Shown here: positions 1-7,916 of the stretch, piece after piece
Layout of the letters: each line of letters opens with the position of its first letter
How positions within the stretch are numbered: the stretch's first letter is position 1
Origin: Bacillota bacterium
GTDB taxonomy: Bacteria > Bacillota > Negativicutes > Sporomusales > UBA7701
Direction of reading: 5' to 3'
NCBI GenBank assembly: GCA_023415775.1
Contig: JAEZJM010000001.1
Location: 40,429 to 104,428 of the forward strand
Length of the DNA: 64,000 nt
Notes under the pieces: generated by a model
Seen by the model: the letters and a program-made list of their open reading frames with translations, nothing else
What the model was told of the DNA's origin: nothing
Database searches by the model: none
Position numbers and translations under genes: made by a program

Positions 1-738
1 CCACTCGCCCATTTCTGCCGGGCTCATCGGGAAAACAGTTTGGCCGTTAATCAGTTCCGGCATGCCGGCGTTGGGCTGGACGCTGACCGGCAGACTGCAC
101 GCCGCCGCAAGCTCCGCCACCACCGGCAGAAGTTGGGCGGGGCCGAGCGAGCAATTGGCGCCGATGATATCCGCCCCCATCGCCTCAAGGACGATCGCTG
201 CCGTCCTCGGGTCGGTGCCGGTAAGGGTACGGCCGTCGGCCCCGAACGACAGCTGGCAGACGACCGGTTTGGCTGTCGCCGCCTTGGCTGCCAGCAGCGC
301 CGCCCGCATTTCCTGGATATCGATGACCGTCTCGATGATGACCATATCCACCCCGGCGGCGTCCAGGGCGGAAATCTGCTCGTAATACACTTCGTAGGCG
401 GCGTCGAATGACAGCTCGCCCAGCGGTGCGATAAACTTGCCGGTCGGTCCCACCGAGCCGGCGATCTTCGTCTTAGGCCCGCAGGCTGCGCGCGCTGCTT
501 TGACCGCCGCGGCATTCAGCTCGGCGACCCGGTTTGCCAGGCCGTAATGGGTTAGCTTGATGTGGTTAGCGCCGAACGTATTCGTCTCGATGATGTCGGC
601 GTCGCTTTCCACATACCGGCGGTGAATGGCCGTCACCGCCGCCGGGTTTTCCACATTCCAAAGCTCGGGGCAATCCCCAGGGGCCAGCCCCGCCTGCTGC
701 AGCATCGTGCCCATCGCACCGTCGAATACTAAAATCAT
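1..738 (-). CDS. metH: Methionine synthase MetH, N-terminal part (cut by window edge)
   Basis: Cobalamin-dependent methionine synthase; the visible 246 codons are the homocysteine S-methyltransferase barrel. The start at 738 reads MILVFDGAMGTMLQQAG, with ETNTFGAN at residues 51-58 and GANCSLGP around Cys196, the family's first zinc-binding cysteine region. The gene continues past base 1, so the pterin, B12 and any reactivation domains are not visible. The ATG overlaps the stop of the upstream reactivation gene in a TGA/ATG junction, so the two are translationally coupled under the SAM riboswitch. Confident as to family; full domain content is unknown. Confidence 0.93.
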   Translation of the reverse strand, partial: MILVFDGAMGTMLQQAGLAPGDCPELWNVENPAAVTAIHRRYVESDADIIETNTFGANHIKLTHYGLANRVAELNAAAVKAARAACGPKTKIAGSVGPTGKFIAPLGELSFDAAYEVYYEQISALDAAGVDMVIIETVIDIQEMRAALLAAKAATAKPVVCQLSFGADGRTLTGTDPRTAAIVLEAMGADIIGANCSLGPAQLLPVVAELAAACSLPVSVQPNAGMPELINGQTVFPMSPAEMGEW

Positions 739-1430
739 TGCGACAACTCCCTTCTAGCGATACAGTCTGTCTGCGGGCAGCCGGCGCAACCTCGTCCGGC
801 GCATGCCCTTCTGTTCTTCTCTCCCGTGGGGGCGAGGCCGATCACCGCGGTTACCGATTTTCGCGGCACCAGCATGCAGCTGGGGGTGACCGTAAGGGCG
901 ATTTGCCCGCCGTCCGCCAACGCCACCATTATCGGCTGGTCGGTGATATCCCAGTCGCCGTAACCGGGGCTGAAGCGGCTTTTGGCCTTCAGCCCGCGCC
1001 TGGCGGCCTGGTCGGCGATAAAAGCATCGGCGGCGTCGGCCGCTTGCTCCACCGCTGCCGTTCCGGCGGCGTCGAGCAGCAGGCCGGCGGTGTATTCCCC
1101 GGCGGTAAAAAGACGCGACACCTCTTCTTCCAGCGCCGGCCCAATGGTGACCGCCAGCACCGCCGCCTCCCCCGCCCCGGCCAGATGGCTGCGGATCTTG
1201 TCGCCCGCAAGGCGTAGCGGCGCCGGTGCGGCAATTGTGCCTGTAGCTGATTCGTAAGGATAGATATTCCACGCCGCCCGGGGCCGGGCAAGCAGTAGCG
1301 CCTCGGCGCAGGCGGTGTCGAGATGCTGCTCCGGGAATGCGGCCGCACCCTTAAGGCCCGCGTAACGGCGGGCCTCCTCCTTATCGATCTTTGTCAGCGG
1401 CGGGTTGTACGTCAGCATGAAGCCTCCCAT
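735..1430 (-). CDS. Stand-alone methionine synthase reactivation-domain protein
   Basis: 231 aa, matching the C-terminal AdoMet-binding activation domain of MetH, encoded as a separate gene. In E. coli MetH this domain reductively methylates inactive cob(II)alamin. The core RFSPGYGDWDI corresponds to the family's RxxxGY SAM-binding motif. The last 25 residues hold a C-x4-C-x2-C-x4-C motif that the E. coli domain lacks. I chose ATG 1430 because a GAAAGGGGG Shine-Dalgarno sequence lies 9 nt upstream (1440-1448); an in-frame ATG at 1418 is possible. Co-transcribed with metH. Confidence 0.88.
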   Translation of the reverse strand: MGGFMLTYNPPLTKIDKEEARRYAGLKGAAAFPEQHLDTACAEALLLARPRAAWNIYPYESATGTIAAPAPLRLAGDKIRSHLAGAGEAAVLAVTIGPALEEEVSRLFTAGEYTAGLLLDAAGTAAVEQAADAADAFIADQAARRGLKAKSRFSPGYGDWDITDQPIMVALADGGQIALTVTPSCMLVPRKSVTAVIGLAPTGEKNRRACAGRGCAGCPQTDCIARRELSQ

Positions 1431-1439
1431 AATCAAGAA

Positions 1440-1461
1440 CCCCCTTTCCACAGAAAGGAGG
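1440..1461 (-). promoter_or_regulatory. Shine-Dalgarno-sequestering hairpin of the SAM riboswitch
   Basis: On the minus strand CCTCCTTTC (1461-1453) pairs over nine positions (one G-U) with GAAAGGGGG (1448-1440), loop TGTG. The 3' arm is the ribosome binding site for the reactivation gene. There is no clean U-tract afterwards, only TTCTTG, so this looks like translational control, though weak termination cannot be excluded. Confidence 0.7.
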
Positions 1462-1474
1462 TCAAATAGCCCAG

Positions 1475-1575
1475 CCTCTCATCTGCCGGGGTCACCCCCG
1501 CTGGATTTGGCACCACTGCACAAGGCCGGTTGCCGGGCGTCATCGGGCCAGTCCCTCAGCCGCTCGCGATAAGAG
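1475..1575 (-). promoter_or_regulatory. SAM-I (S-box) riboswitch aptamer
   Basis: On the minus strand the S-box signatures appear in order: CTCTTATC opening P1, GAGGGACTGGCCCGATGA, CCCGGCAACC, GGTGCCAAATCC, then GATGAGAG closing P1. Known S-boxes switch off methionine genes when SAM is abundant. It sits between a consensus promoter and the metH reactivation gene, with a Shine-Dalgarno-sequestering helix as the likely expression platform. Confidence 0.93.
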
Positions 1576-1596
1576 CGAAATATAACGTTACTGCTA

Positions 1597-1625
1597 ATCA
1601 TAGCTTACCCCCAAATATCTGTCAA
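1597..1625 (-). promoter_or_regulatory. Sigma-A promoter of the metH operon
   Basis: Minus strand TTGACA (1625-1620), 17-bp spacer, TATGAT (1602-1597). The predicted start near 1590 gives a leader of about 160 nt that contains the whole S-box. Confidence 0.75.
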
Positions 1626-1760
1626 GACTGCCGCTTTATGTTAATATGCGTGTCGCTTTATGGCGGTGATGAAATATTCTCCCCGGAAAGCGGCAGGAAA
1701 TTACCATTAAATTGTTGAATGAGATAATCCTGACTTTCATAGACTTTTGAGGTGAAGATC

Positions 1761-2522
1761 GTGGTAAAAGTGATTGCCATAGCTAATCAAAAGGGCGGTG
1801 TGGGCAAGACGACTACCGCTGTTAATCTGAGCGCCTGCCTTGCCGAGCTTGGCAAGAAAGTGCTGCTTGTCGACAGCGATCCCCAGGGCAACTCTACCAG
1901 CGGACTGGGGTTCAACAAAGCCGCCATCAAGCGGTGCGCTTACGATGCCCTCGTCAATGACATTCTGGTGGAAACCGTAATTCAGCCCACCCAGATTCCC
2001 GGCCTGTCCCTCCTCCCGGCCACCATTCAGCTGGCCGGCGCGGAGATCGAGCTTGTTTCGGTGCTGTCGCGGGAGACGCGCCTCAAGAAGGTGCTTGACA
2101 AAGCGAAGTACAGCTACGATTACGTTATCATCGACTGCCCGCCGTCGTTGGGCCTGCTGACCATTAACGCCCTGACGGCCGCCAGCTCGGTCATCATCCC
2201 CATCCAGTGCGAATTTTATGCGCTCGAAGGGCTGACCCAGCTGATGAACACTATTTCTCTCGTCCAGAAGAACCTCAACCCCGGCCTCACCCTTGAGGGG
2301 GTCGTGCTGACAATGTTCGACGCCCGCACCAACCTGTCCATCCAGGTGGTCGACGAGGTCAAGAGTCACCTGCGCCATAAAGTCTATCAGACCATCATTC
2401 CCCGCAACGTGCGGCTGAGTGAGGCGCCGAGCCACGGCCAGCCGGTCATCAAATACGATCCAAAGTCCAAAGGGGCGGAAGTATATTTCGATCTGGCGAA
2501 AGAGGTGATTGGTGATGACTAA
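1761..2522 (+). CDS. parA: Chromosome partitioning ATPase ParA (Soj)
   Basis: 253 aa ParA/MinD-type ATPase that works with ParB at parS near the origin; in spore formers Soj also affects DnaA and sporulation. The deviant Walker A KGGVGKTT is at residues 11-18, DSDPQGN near 41-47 and IIDCPPSLG near 122. No N-terminal HTH is present, as expected of the chromosomal type. I chose GTG 1761, which has GAGGTG 6 nt upstream; a GTG at 1752 lies inside that ribosome binding site. The 3' end overlaps parB by 8 nt. Confidence 0.95.
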   Translation: MVKVIAIANQKGGVGKTTTAVNLSACLAELGKKVLLVDSDPQGNSTSGLGFNKAAIKRCAYDALVNDILVETVIQPTQIPGLSLLPATIQLAGAEIELVSVLSRETRLKKVLDKAKYSYDYVIIDCPPSLGLLTINALTAASSVIIPIQCEFYALEGLTQLMNTISLVQKNLNPGLTLEGVVLTMFDARTNLSIQVVDEVKSHLRHKVYQTIIPRNVRLSEAPSHGQPVIKYDPKSKGAEVYFDLAKEVIGDD

Positions 2523-3396
2523 ACGAGGGCTAGGGCGCGGTTTGGGCGCCTTTTTTACTCCCGGCGAAGATGAGCCGCGCGATGAAATACCCGTGAAGGC
2601 GATCGTCCCCAATAAATTTCAGCCGCGGCGGGTGTTCGATAAAGACGCGCTGACCGAGCTCGCCCAATCGATCAGGCAGCACGGCGTCATCCAGCCCATC
2701 CTGGTCCGCAAAACGCCGACCGGCTACGAACTGGTCGCTGGCGAACGCCGTTGGCGGGCCGCCCAGATGATCGGGCTGGAGGTTATCCCTGCCGTCATCA
2801 GGGAATACAGCGACGGCGAGATGACCGAGATCGCCCTGATTGAAAACTTGCAGCGGGAAAACCTTAACCCGATTGAAGAAGCTTTCGCTTACAAGCGGCT
2901 TATGGATGAGTTTAACCTAACCCAGGAAGACGTTGCCCGCAAGATTGGCCGCAGCCGGCCGCTGATCGCCAACACCGTCCGCCTGCTTAATCTTGCTCCG
3001 GCCGTCCAGGAATATGTTTCACGTGGAACATTGACGCCAGGCCAGGTCCGCCCGCTGCTCGCCCTGGAGAACGCTGAACTGCAGGAAGAGGCGGCCGACA
3101 GTATTATCGAAGGCGAACTCTCGGCGCGCGACGCCGAAGAACTGGTCCGCCGTCTGCTCGCTTCGCCCCGCCCGCCTAAAGCTAAGAAGCAGGAAAACCG
3201 GGAGCTGTTCCTGGCCGAGGCCGAAGAACGCCTGAAAATGATCCTCGGCACTCAGGTAAAGATCAAACCGGGGAAATTGCGCAGCAAGATCGAAATTGAA
3301 TTTTACTCAGCTGACGACCTCGAAAGAATCATCGAGTCGCTGACTGTGCGGGAATATGCCGCCGCCACCCGCACCCGCGGTCCGTTGGTGGTGTAA
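2515..3396 (+). CDS. parB: Chromosome partitioning protein ParB (Spo0J)
   Basis: 293 aa. ParB is a CTP-dependent clamp that loads on parS and spreads. The CTP-binding box GERRWRAAQ is at residues 76-84, the central HTH (LTQEDVARKIGRSRPLIA) near 135-155, and a C-terminal dimerisation region follows. ATG 2515 has AGAGGTG 7 nt upstream; TTG 2509 and GTG 2512 are less likely. One parS site lies inside this gene and a second just after its stop. Confidence 0.95.
   Translation: MTKRGLGRGLGAFFTPGEDEPRDEIPVKAIVPNKFQPRRVFDKDALTELAQSIRQHGVIQPILVRKTPTGYELVAGERRWRAAQMIGLEVIPAVIREYSDGEMTEIALIENLQRENLNPIEEAFAYKRLMDEFNLTQEDVARKIGRSRPLIANTVRLLNLAPAVQEYVSRGTLTPGQVRPLLALENAELQEEAADSIIEGELSARDAEELVRRLLASPRPPKAKKQENRELFLAEAEERLKMILGTQVKIKPGKLRSKIEIEFYSADDLERIIESLTVREYAAATRTRGPLVV
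3015..3030 (+). promoter_or_regulatory. parS site inside parB
   Basis: TGTTTCACGTGGAACA matches the 16-bp parS consensus with one break in dyad symmetry. It is read through as part of the ParB coding sequence. Confidence 0.85.
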
Positions 3397-3397
3397 C

Positions 3398-3413
3398 TGT
3401 TTCACGTGAAACA
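3398..3413 (+). promoter_or_regulatory. parS site after parB
   Basis: TGTTTCACGTGAAACA is a perfect 16-bp palindrome and a full parS match, beginning 2 nt after the parB stop codon. Confidence 0.93.
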
Positions 3414-3438
3414 TTGCGAAAGACGGAGGTGAGGGCCA

Positions 3439-4833
3439 ATGCGGCGCGATAAGGATCTGCTTGGCGAGCGCGACCTGCCGGACGCGGTGTATTATGGCGT
3501 TCACACCCTGCGGGCGGTGGAGAATTTCCCTTTGTCGGGTTATCGGGTCCACCCTCGCCTGATTGCCGCCATAGCCCTCATCAAGAAGGCAGCCGCCGAA
3601 GTCAACGGTGAACAGGGCTGCCTGCCTGCCGACGTTGCCCGGGCCATCGCTCAGGCCGCCGACGAGATTATCGACGGCCGGTGGCGCGACCAGTTCGTCG
3701 TCGATGCCCTCCAGGGCGGAGCCGGCACCTCCACCAACATGAACGTCAACGAAGTTCTGGCCAGCCGCGCCAACGAAATCCTCGTCGGCGACAAGACCGG
3801 TCCCGTCCACCCTCTCGACCATGTCAACCTTCATCAATCGACCAACGATGTCTACCCCACCGCCCTCAGAATTGCCGCCGTCTGGCTGCTCCAGCCGCTG
3901 AGCGAAGCGTGCGCCGCCCTCCAGGCCGATCTTCAGGCCAAGGAGGCCGAATTCGCCGGCGTCATCAAGGTGGGTCGCACGCAACTGCAGGACGCCCTGC
4001 CGGTCATGTTCGGCCAGGAATTCGGCGCCTGGGCGCAGGCGATTGCCCGCGACCGCTGGCGCCTTTATAAGGTGGAAGAGCGCCTCCGCCAGACCAACCT
4101 CGGCGGGACGGCCGTCGGCACGGGCCTCAACGCTCCGCTGAAGTACATCCACGCCGTCAACGAACGGGTCCGCCGGTATGCCGGGATTGGGCTGGCGCGG
4201 GCCGAGAATATGGTCGACGTCACCCAGAACGCCGACGTATTTGTCGAAGTCTCCGGTCTGGTCAAAACCCTGGCCGTTAACCTTAGCAAAATCGCCCACG
4301 ACCTCCGGCTGCTATCCTCGGGTCCGCGCGCCGGGCTGGGCGAGATAGCCCTCCCCGAGCGGCAGGCAGGCTCGTCAATCATGCCGGGCAAAGTCAATCC
4401 GGTTATCGCCGAGGCCGTCAACCAGGCGGCCTTTCACGTCATCGCCTCCGACCTGGCCATTACTCTTGCCGCCCAGTCCGGGCAGCTGGAGCTGAACGCA
4501 TTTCTGCCCCTCATCGCCCACCATCTGCTGGGCGCTATGGAGATACTGACGAACTGCACGGCGATGTTCGGCGACCTGTGCATAAAAGGCGTCACCGTCC
4601 GCTCCGAGCGCTGCCGGCAGTTGCTCGACGACAGCCTGGCCGCGGTCACCGCTCTCGTTCCCCATATAGGCTACGACCAGGCAACCCGTGTGGCCCGCGA
4701 CGCCTTTGCTACCGGCCGATCGGTCCGAGACATCGTCAAGGAACTAGGGCTTATGGGCGACGAGGCCATTGACGCAATCTTCGAACCCGGCGCACTTACC
4801 CGGCCGGGGCTTGCCGGCAAACCCCGCAAGTAG
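3439..4833 (+). CDS. aspA: Aspartate ammonia-lyase family enzyme
   Basis: 464 aa, usual length for aspartase or class II fumarase; the aspartase reaction is aspartate to fumarate plus ammonia. The family signature GSSIMPGKVNP is at residues 311-321 and supplies the catalytic serine loop; the substrate region GGAGTSTNMNVNE and HLHQSTND-like VNLHQSTNDVYPTA are also visible. ATG 3439 follows GGAGGTGA at 8 nt. hydF begins 47 nt downstream, so the two are probably one operon, and an aspartase next to hydF suggests local ammonia supply during H-cluster assembly (inference). Fumarase activity cannot be excluded from sequence alone. Confidence 0.85.
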   Translation: MRRDKDLLGERDLPDAVYYGVHTLRAVENFPLSGYRVHPRLIAAIALIKKAAAEVNGEQGCLPADVARAIAQAADEIIDGRWRDQFVVDALQGGAGTSTNMNVNEVLASRANEILVGDKTGPVHPLDHVNLHQSTNDVYPTALRIAAVWLLQPLSEACAALQADLQAKEAEFAGVIKVGRTQLQDALPVMFGQEFGAWAQAIARDRWRLYKVEERLRQTNLGGTAVGTGLNAPLKYIHAVNERVRRYAGIGLARAENMVDVTQNADVFVEVSGLVKTLAVNLSKIAHDLRLLSSGPRAGLGEIALPERQAGSSIMPGKVNPVIAEAVNQAAFHVIASDLAITLAAQSGQLELNAFLPLIAHHLLGAMEILTNCTAMFGDLCIKGVTVRSERCRQLLDDSLAAVTALVPHIGYDQATRVARDAFATGRSVRDIVKELGLMGDEAIDAIFEPGALTRPGLAGKPRK

Positions 4834-4880
4834 CTTTGGGATAAACTGGCGGCAACCAGCAATAATAAGGAGAAGATACC

Positions 4881-6104
4881 ATGCAAGACACTCCGCGGGG
4901 GGCGCGCCTCCATATCGCCATCTTCGGACGCCGCAACGCCGGCAAATCCAGCCTTATTAACGCCCTTACCAACCAGGACATTGCCCTGGTCTCCGACGTG
5001 CCCGGGACAACCACCGACCCGGTATACAAAGCGATGGAGATTCTCCCCCTCGGGCCGGTAGTCATCATTGATACCGCCGGCATCGACGACGTGGGCGACC
5101 TCGGGGCCCTTCGCGTCGAACGCACCTTCCAGGTGCTCAATAAAACAGACCTCGCCGTCCTGGTCATCGAGCCGGAGGCCGGCGTCACCGACTACGAGCG
5201 CCAGCTCGCCGCCGACATCAGGAAGCGGAACATCCCGATTGTAGCTGTCGCCGCCAAAAGCGACCGCGGGCCGAACGATCCGGCAGCCGCGGCCGCATGG
5301 GGAGCAGAACTCGGCGAAACAGTCCTTGCCGTCAGCGCCAAGAACGGCCAGGGCATTGAAGAGTTGAAACGGGCTATCATCAAGAAGGCCCCCGACAACT
5401 GGGAAGGCCCGCCGGTCATCGGCGATCTTCTGAACCCCGGCGACACCGCCGTCCTCGTTGTCCCCATCGACCTCGCCGCTCCCAAGGGCCGGCTCATCCT
5501 CCCCCAGGTGCAGACCATTCGTGACATCCTCGACCATGACGCCTATAGCGTCGTTGTCAAGGAACGGGAACTGCGCGAAGCCCTCGCCGGCTTGCGCCAC
5601 ATGCCGCGGATCGTCGTCACCGACTCCCAGGAATTCCTCAAAGCGGCCGCCGACACCCCTGACGACGTCTGGCTGACTTCTTTCTCCATCCTCTTTGCCC
5701 GCTACAAAGGCGACCTAGAAACACTGGTGGCCGGCGCCAAGGCCATCGACAGCCTCAAGCCGGGCGACAGGGTGCTCATCGCCGAGGGCTGCACCCATCA
5801 CCGCCAGGCCGACGACATCGGCCGGGTGAAGATTCCCCGCTGGCTGCGGCAGGCGGCAGGCGGCGAACTCGCCTTCGAATGGGTTTCCGGAGGCGACTTC
5901 CCCCGCGACCTCGCGTCATTCAACCTTATTGTCCACTGCGGAGCCTGCATGCTCAACCGGCGGGAGATGCTCCACCGGTTGTCGGTGGCCCGCGAAAGCG
6001 GCGTGCCGATCGTCAACTACGGCGTCCTCATTGCCCACATCCACGGCATCCTGCCCCGGGCGTTGGCGCCCTTCCCTGCCGCCCGGCTCATCCTCGACGA
6101 CTGA
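4881..6104 (+). CDS. hydF: [FeFe]-hydrogenase H-cluster maturation GTPase HydF
   Basis: 407 aa. HydF is the scaffold that carries the 2Fe subcluster precursor to hydrogenase. It has an N-terminal Era-like GTPase domain with P-loop GRRNAGKS at residues 16-23 and PGTTTDP in switch I, a dimerisation domain, and a C-terminal cluster domain with C304-T-H306 and H352-C353-x2-C356, the HydF CxH...HCxxC ligand pattern. ATG 4881 follows AAGGAGAAG. hydE, hydG and a hydrogenase catalytic subunit are not in the window. Confidence 0.95.
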   Translation: MQDTPRGARLHIAIFGRRNAGKSSLINALTNQDIALVSDVPGTTTDPVYKAMEILPLGPVVIIDTAGIDDVGDLGALRVERTFQVLNKTDLAVLVIEPEAGVTDYERQLAADIRKRNIPIVAVAAKSDRGPNDPAAAAAWGAELGETVLAVSAKNGQGIEELKRAIIKKAPDNWEGPPVIGDLLNPGDTAVLVVPIDLAAPKGRLILPQVQTIRDILDHDAYSVVVKERELREALAGLRHMPRIVVTDSQEFLKAAADTPDDVWLTSFSILFARYKGDLETLVAGAKAIDSLKPGDRVLIAEGCTHHRQADDIGRVKIPRWLRQAAGGELAFEWVSGGDFPRDLASFNLIVHCGACMLNRREMLHRLSVARESGVPIVNYGVLIAHIHGILPRALAPFPAARLILDD

Positions 6105-6117
6105 CGGGGGTGATTGA

Positions 6118-7257
6118 GTGATTTATCTCGACAACGCCGCCACCAGCTGGCCCAAGCCGGCCGAAGTCCCCAAGGCCGTAGCCGCCTGCCTGCGCCGGGC
6201 CGCCAGCCCGGGACGAGGCGGGCACGGGCTCAGCCGGGAGGCGGATAAGATACTGTTCGCAGCCCGCGAAGCGCTGGCTGCCCTGTTCGGCGCCGGAAAC
6301 TCCGGCACCATAACCTTTGCCGCCAACGCCACCGAGGCCATCAACACCGCCCTTTTCGGCCTGCTGGCCCCGGAGGACAGGGTCGTCACCACCTCCGTGG
6401 AACACAACGCCGTTGCCCGGCCGCTTAGGGCACTGGAAGACCGCGGCCTGCACCTAGCGATTATCGGCTGCGACCGGGACGGCAGCCTGCCTATGGACAG
6501 CCTGCGCACCGCCCTGGCTGGCGGCGCCAAAGCGGTTGTCGTTACCCATGCCTCCAACGTGACCGGCGCTGTCATGCCGCTGGCCGACATCGGCCGACTG
6601 GCCCGAGCAGCCGGCGCGCTTCTTGTCGTTGACGCGGCCCAGACCGCCGGCGTCGAAAACATCGACGTCGCCGCCATGGGCATCGACGTCATGGCCTTCA
6701 GCGGCCACAAAAGTCTCCTCGGGCCCCAGGGAACCGGCGGCCTTTATGTGCGTGAAGGCGTTTCAGTCGAGCCGTTTAGACACGGCGGCACCGGAAGCCT
6801 GTCCGAATCCGACCGTCAGCCGCTCTTCTACCCCGACAGGCTCGAGAGCGGCACGCCGAACACGCCAGGCATCGCCGGCCTGCTCGCCGGCGTTAACTAC
6901 ATAAACAAGCGCGGGCTGGAAAACATCCGCACGGCCGAAAACCGGCTTATCGGCGAACTGCTCACCGGGCTTGCGAACATACCCGGCGTCGCCGTCTATG
7001 GCCCGCCGCCCGGCGTGCCGCGTGCCGCCGTCGTCTCCTTCACGATCGGCGACCGGGATAGCGGCGAGATCGCCCACCGCCTTGACCGCGAATACGGCAT
7101 CGCCTGCCGGGGCGGGCTGCACTGCGCTCCCTGGGCGCACAGGACCATCGGCACCCTCGTGACAGGCACCGTCCGTTTCAGCCCCGGCTGCTTCACCACT
7201 GACGCTGACATCGCCGCCGCCCTGACCGCGGTGCGGGCAATCGCCGCCGCCGGCTGA
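6118..7257 (+). CDS. Cysteine desulfurase family protein (class V aminotransferase)
   Basis: 379 aa PLP enzyme of the cysteine desulfurase/selenocysteine lyase-like family. The PLP lysine is K198 in FSGHKSLLGPQGTG and the active cysteine is C336 in GLHCAPWAH, the motif typical of the TIGR01977-type subgroup. GTG 6118 has GGGGGTGA 6 nt upstream. It starts 13 nt after hydF, so co-expression with aspA-hydF is likely, possibly for sulfur supply. Its subgroup also accompanies selenium genes, which lie elsewhere in this window; the true substrate is uncertain. Confidence 0.85.
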   Translation: MIYLDNAATSWPKPAEVPKAVAACLRRAASPGRGGHGLSREADKILFAAREALAALFGAGNSGTITFAANATEAINTALFGLLAPEDRVVTTSVEHNAVARPLRALEDRGLHLAIIGCDRDGSLPMDSLRTALAGGAKAVVVTHASNVTGAVMPLADIGRLARAAGALLVVDAAQTAGVENIDVAAMGIDVMAFSGHKSLLGPQGTGGLYVREGVSVEPFRHGGTGSLSESDRQPLFYPDRLESGTPNTPGIAGLLAGVNYINKRGLENIRTAENRLIGELLTGLANIPGVAVYGPPPGVPRAAVVSFTIGDRDSGEIAHRLDREYGIACRGGLHCAPWAHRTIGTLVTGTVRFSPGCFTTDADIAAALTAVRAIAAAG

Positions 7258-7327
7258 CCGTGGACAAATGAAAAGTATGGCTTGCCGGCCGTCGGTCGGC
7301 GAAAAGAAAGGGGAACCGCAAACACAC

Positions 7328-7858
7328 ATGGACTACATGACCCAATTCACCGTCTGGTTGACGGAAAATCTGCAATATGTAATCATCACACTCACCGCCC
7401 TTATCTTTATTGCTCTCATTGTTTTTATCAACATTAATATTAAACTTGGCAAACTCAACCGCCGCTACCAAAAAATGATGCAGGGCACCGACGGTACCAA
7501 CCTCGAGAGCATCCTGTTCCAGCATATCGACACTGTCAAGGACGCGACCGCCAAAGTGGCCGCTCTCGAGCAGGAGACCCGTCGGCTGGACACTCGCCTG
7601 AAATACTGCGTCCAGAAAATGGGCATCGTCCGCTTCAACGCCTTCGAGGATACCGGCAGCGACCTCAGCTTTGCGGTCGCCCTTCTCGACACCAATGACG
7701 ACGGCGTTGTTTTCTCCAGTATTTACAGCCGCAGCGAATCGCGCGTATACGCAAAACCGGTGGCCGCAGGCAAGTCGACCTATTTTCTTACAGAAGAGGA
7801 AAAGAAAGCCATATCTGATGCCAGGGAAATATTTTCTAACGCTAGCAGGATAATCTAA
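7328..7858 (+). CDS. DUF4446 family membrane-anchored protein
   Basis: 176 aa: one N-terminal transmembrane segment (about residues 12-35), a short coiled coil (HIDTVKDATAKVAALEQE), then a soluble domain containing CVQKMGIVRFNAFEDTGSD and SFAVALLDTNDDGVVFSSI, which are DUF4446 hallmarks. The family is commonly linked to parAB in Firmicutes and has no established function. ATG 7328 is preceded by AAAGGGGAA at a rather long 14 nt; ATG 7268 would add 20 atypical residues and lacks a ribosome binding site. Confidence 0.75.
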   Translation: MDYMTQFTVWLTENLQYVIITLTALIFIALIVFININIKLGKLNRRYQKMMQGTDGTNLESILFQHIDTVKDATAKVAALEQETRRLDTRLKYCVQKMGIVRFNAFEDTGSDLSFAVALLDTNDDGVVFSSIYSRSESRVYAKPVAAGKSTYFLTEEEKKAISDAREIFSNASRII

Positions 7859-7916
7859 CCAAAAAAGAGAATACTAATACGCTCTACCGAGCGCTACACT
7901 TTTTGTCGAAAGGACG

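Noticed and set aside
1530..1718. Open frame of 62 codons on the + strand before parA
   Set aside because: It lies across the SAM riboswitch and promoter of the opposite strand, has no ribosome binding site and no protein-like composition.
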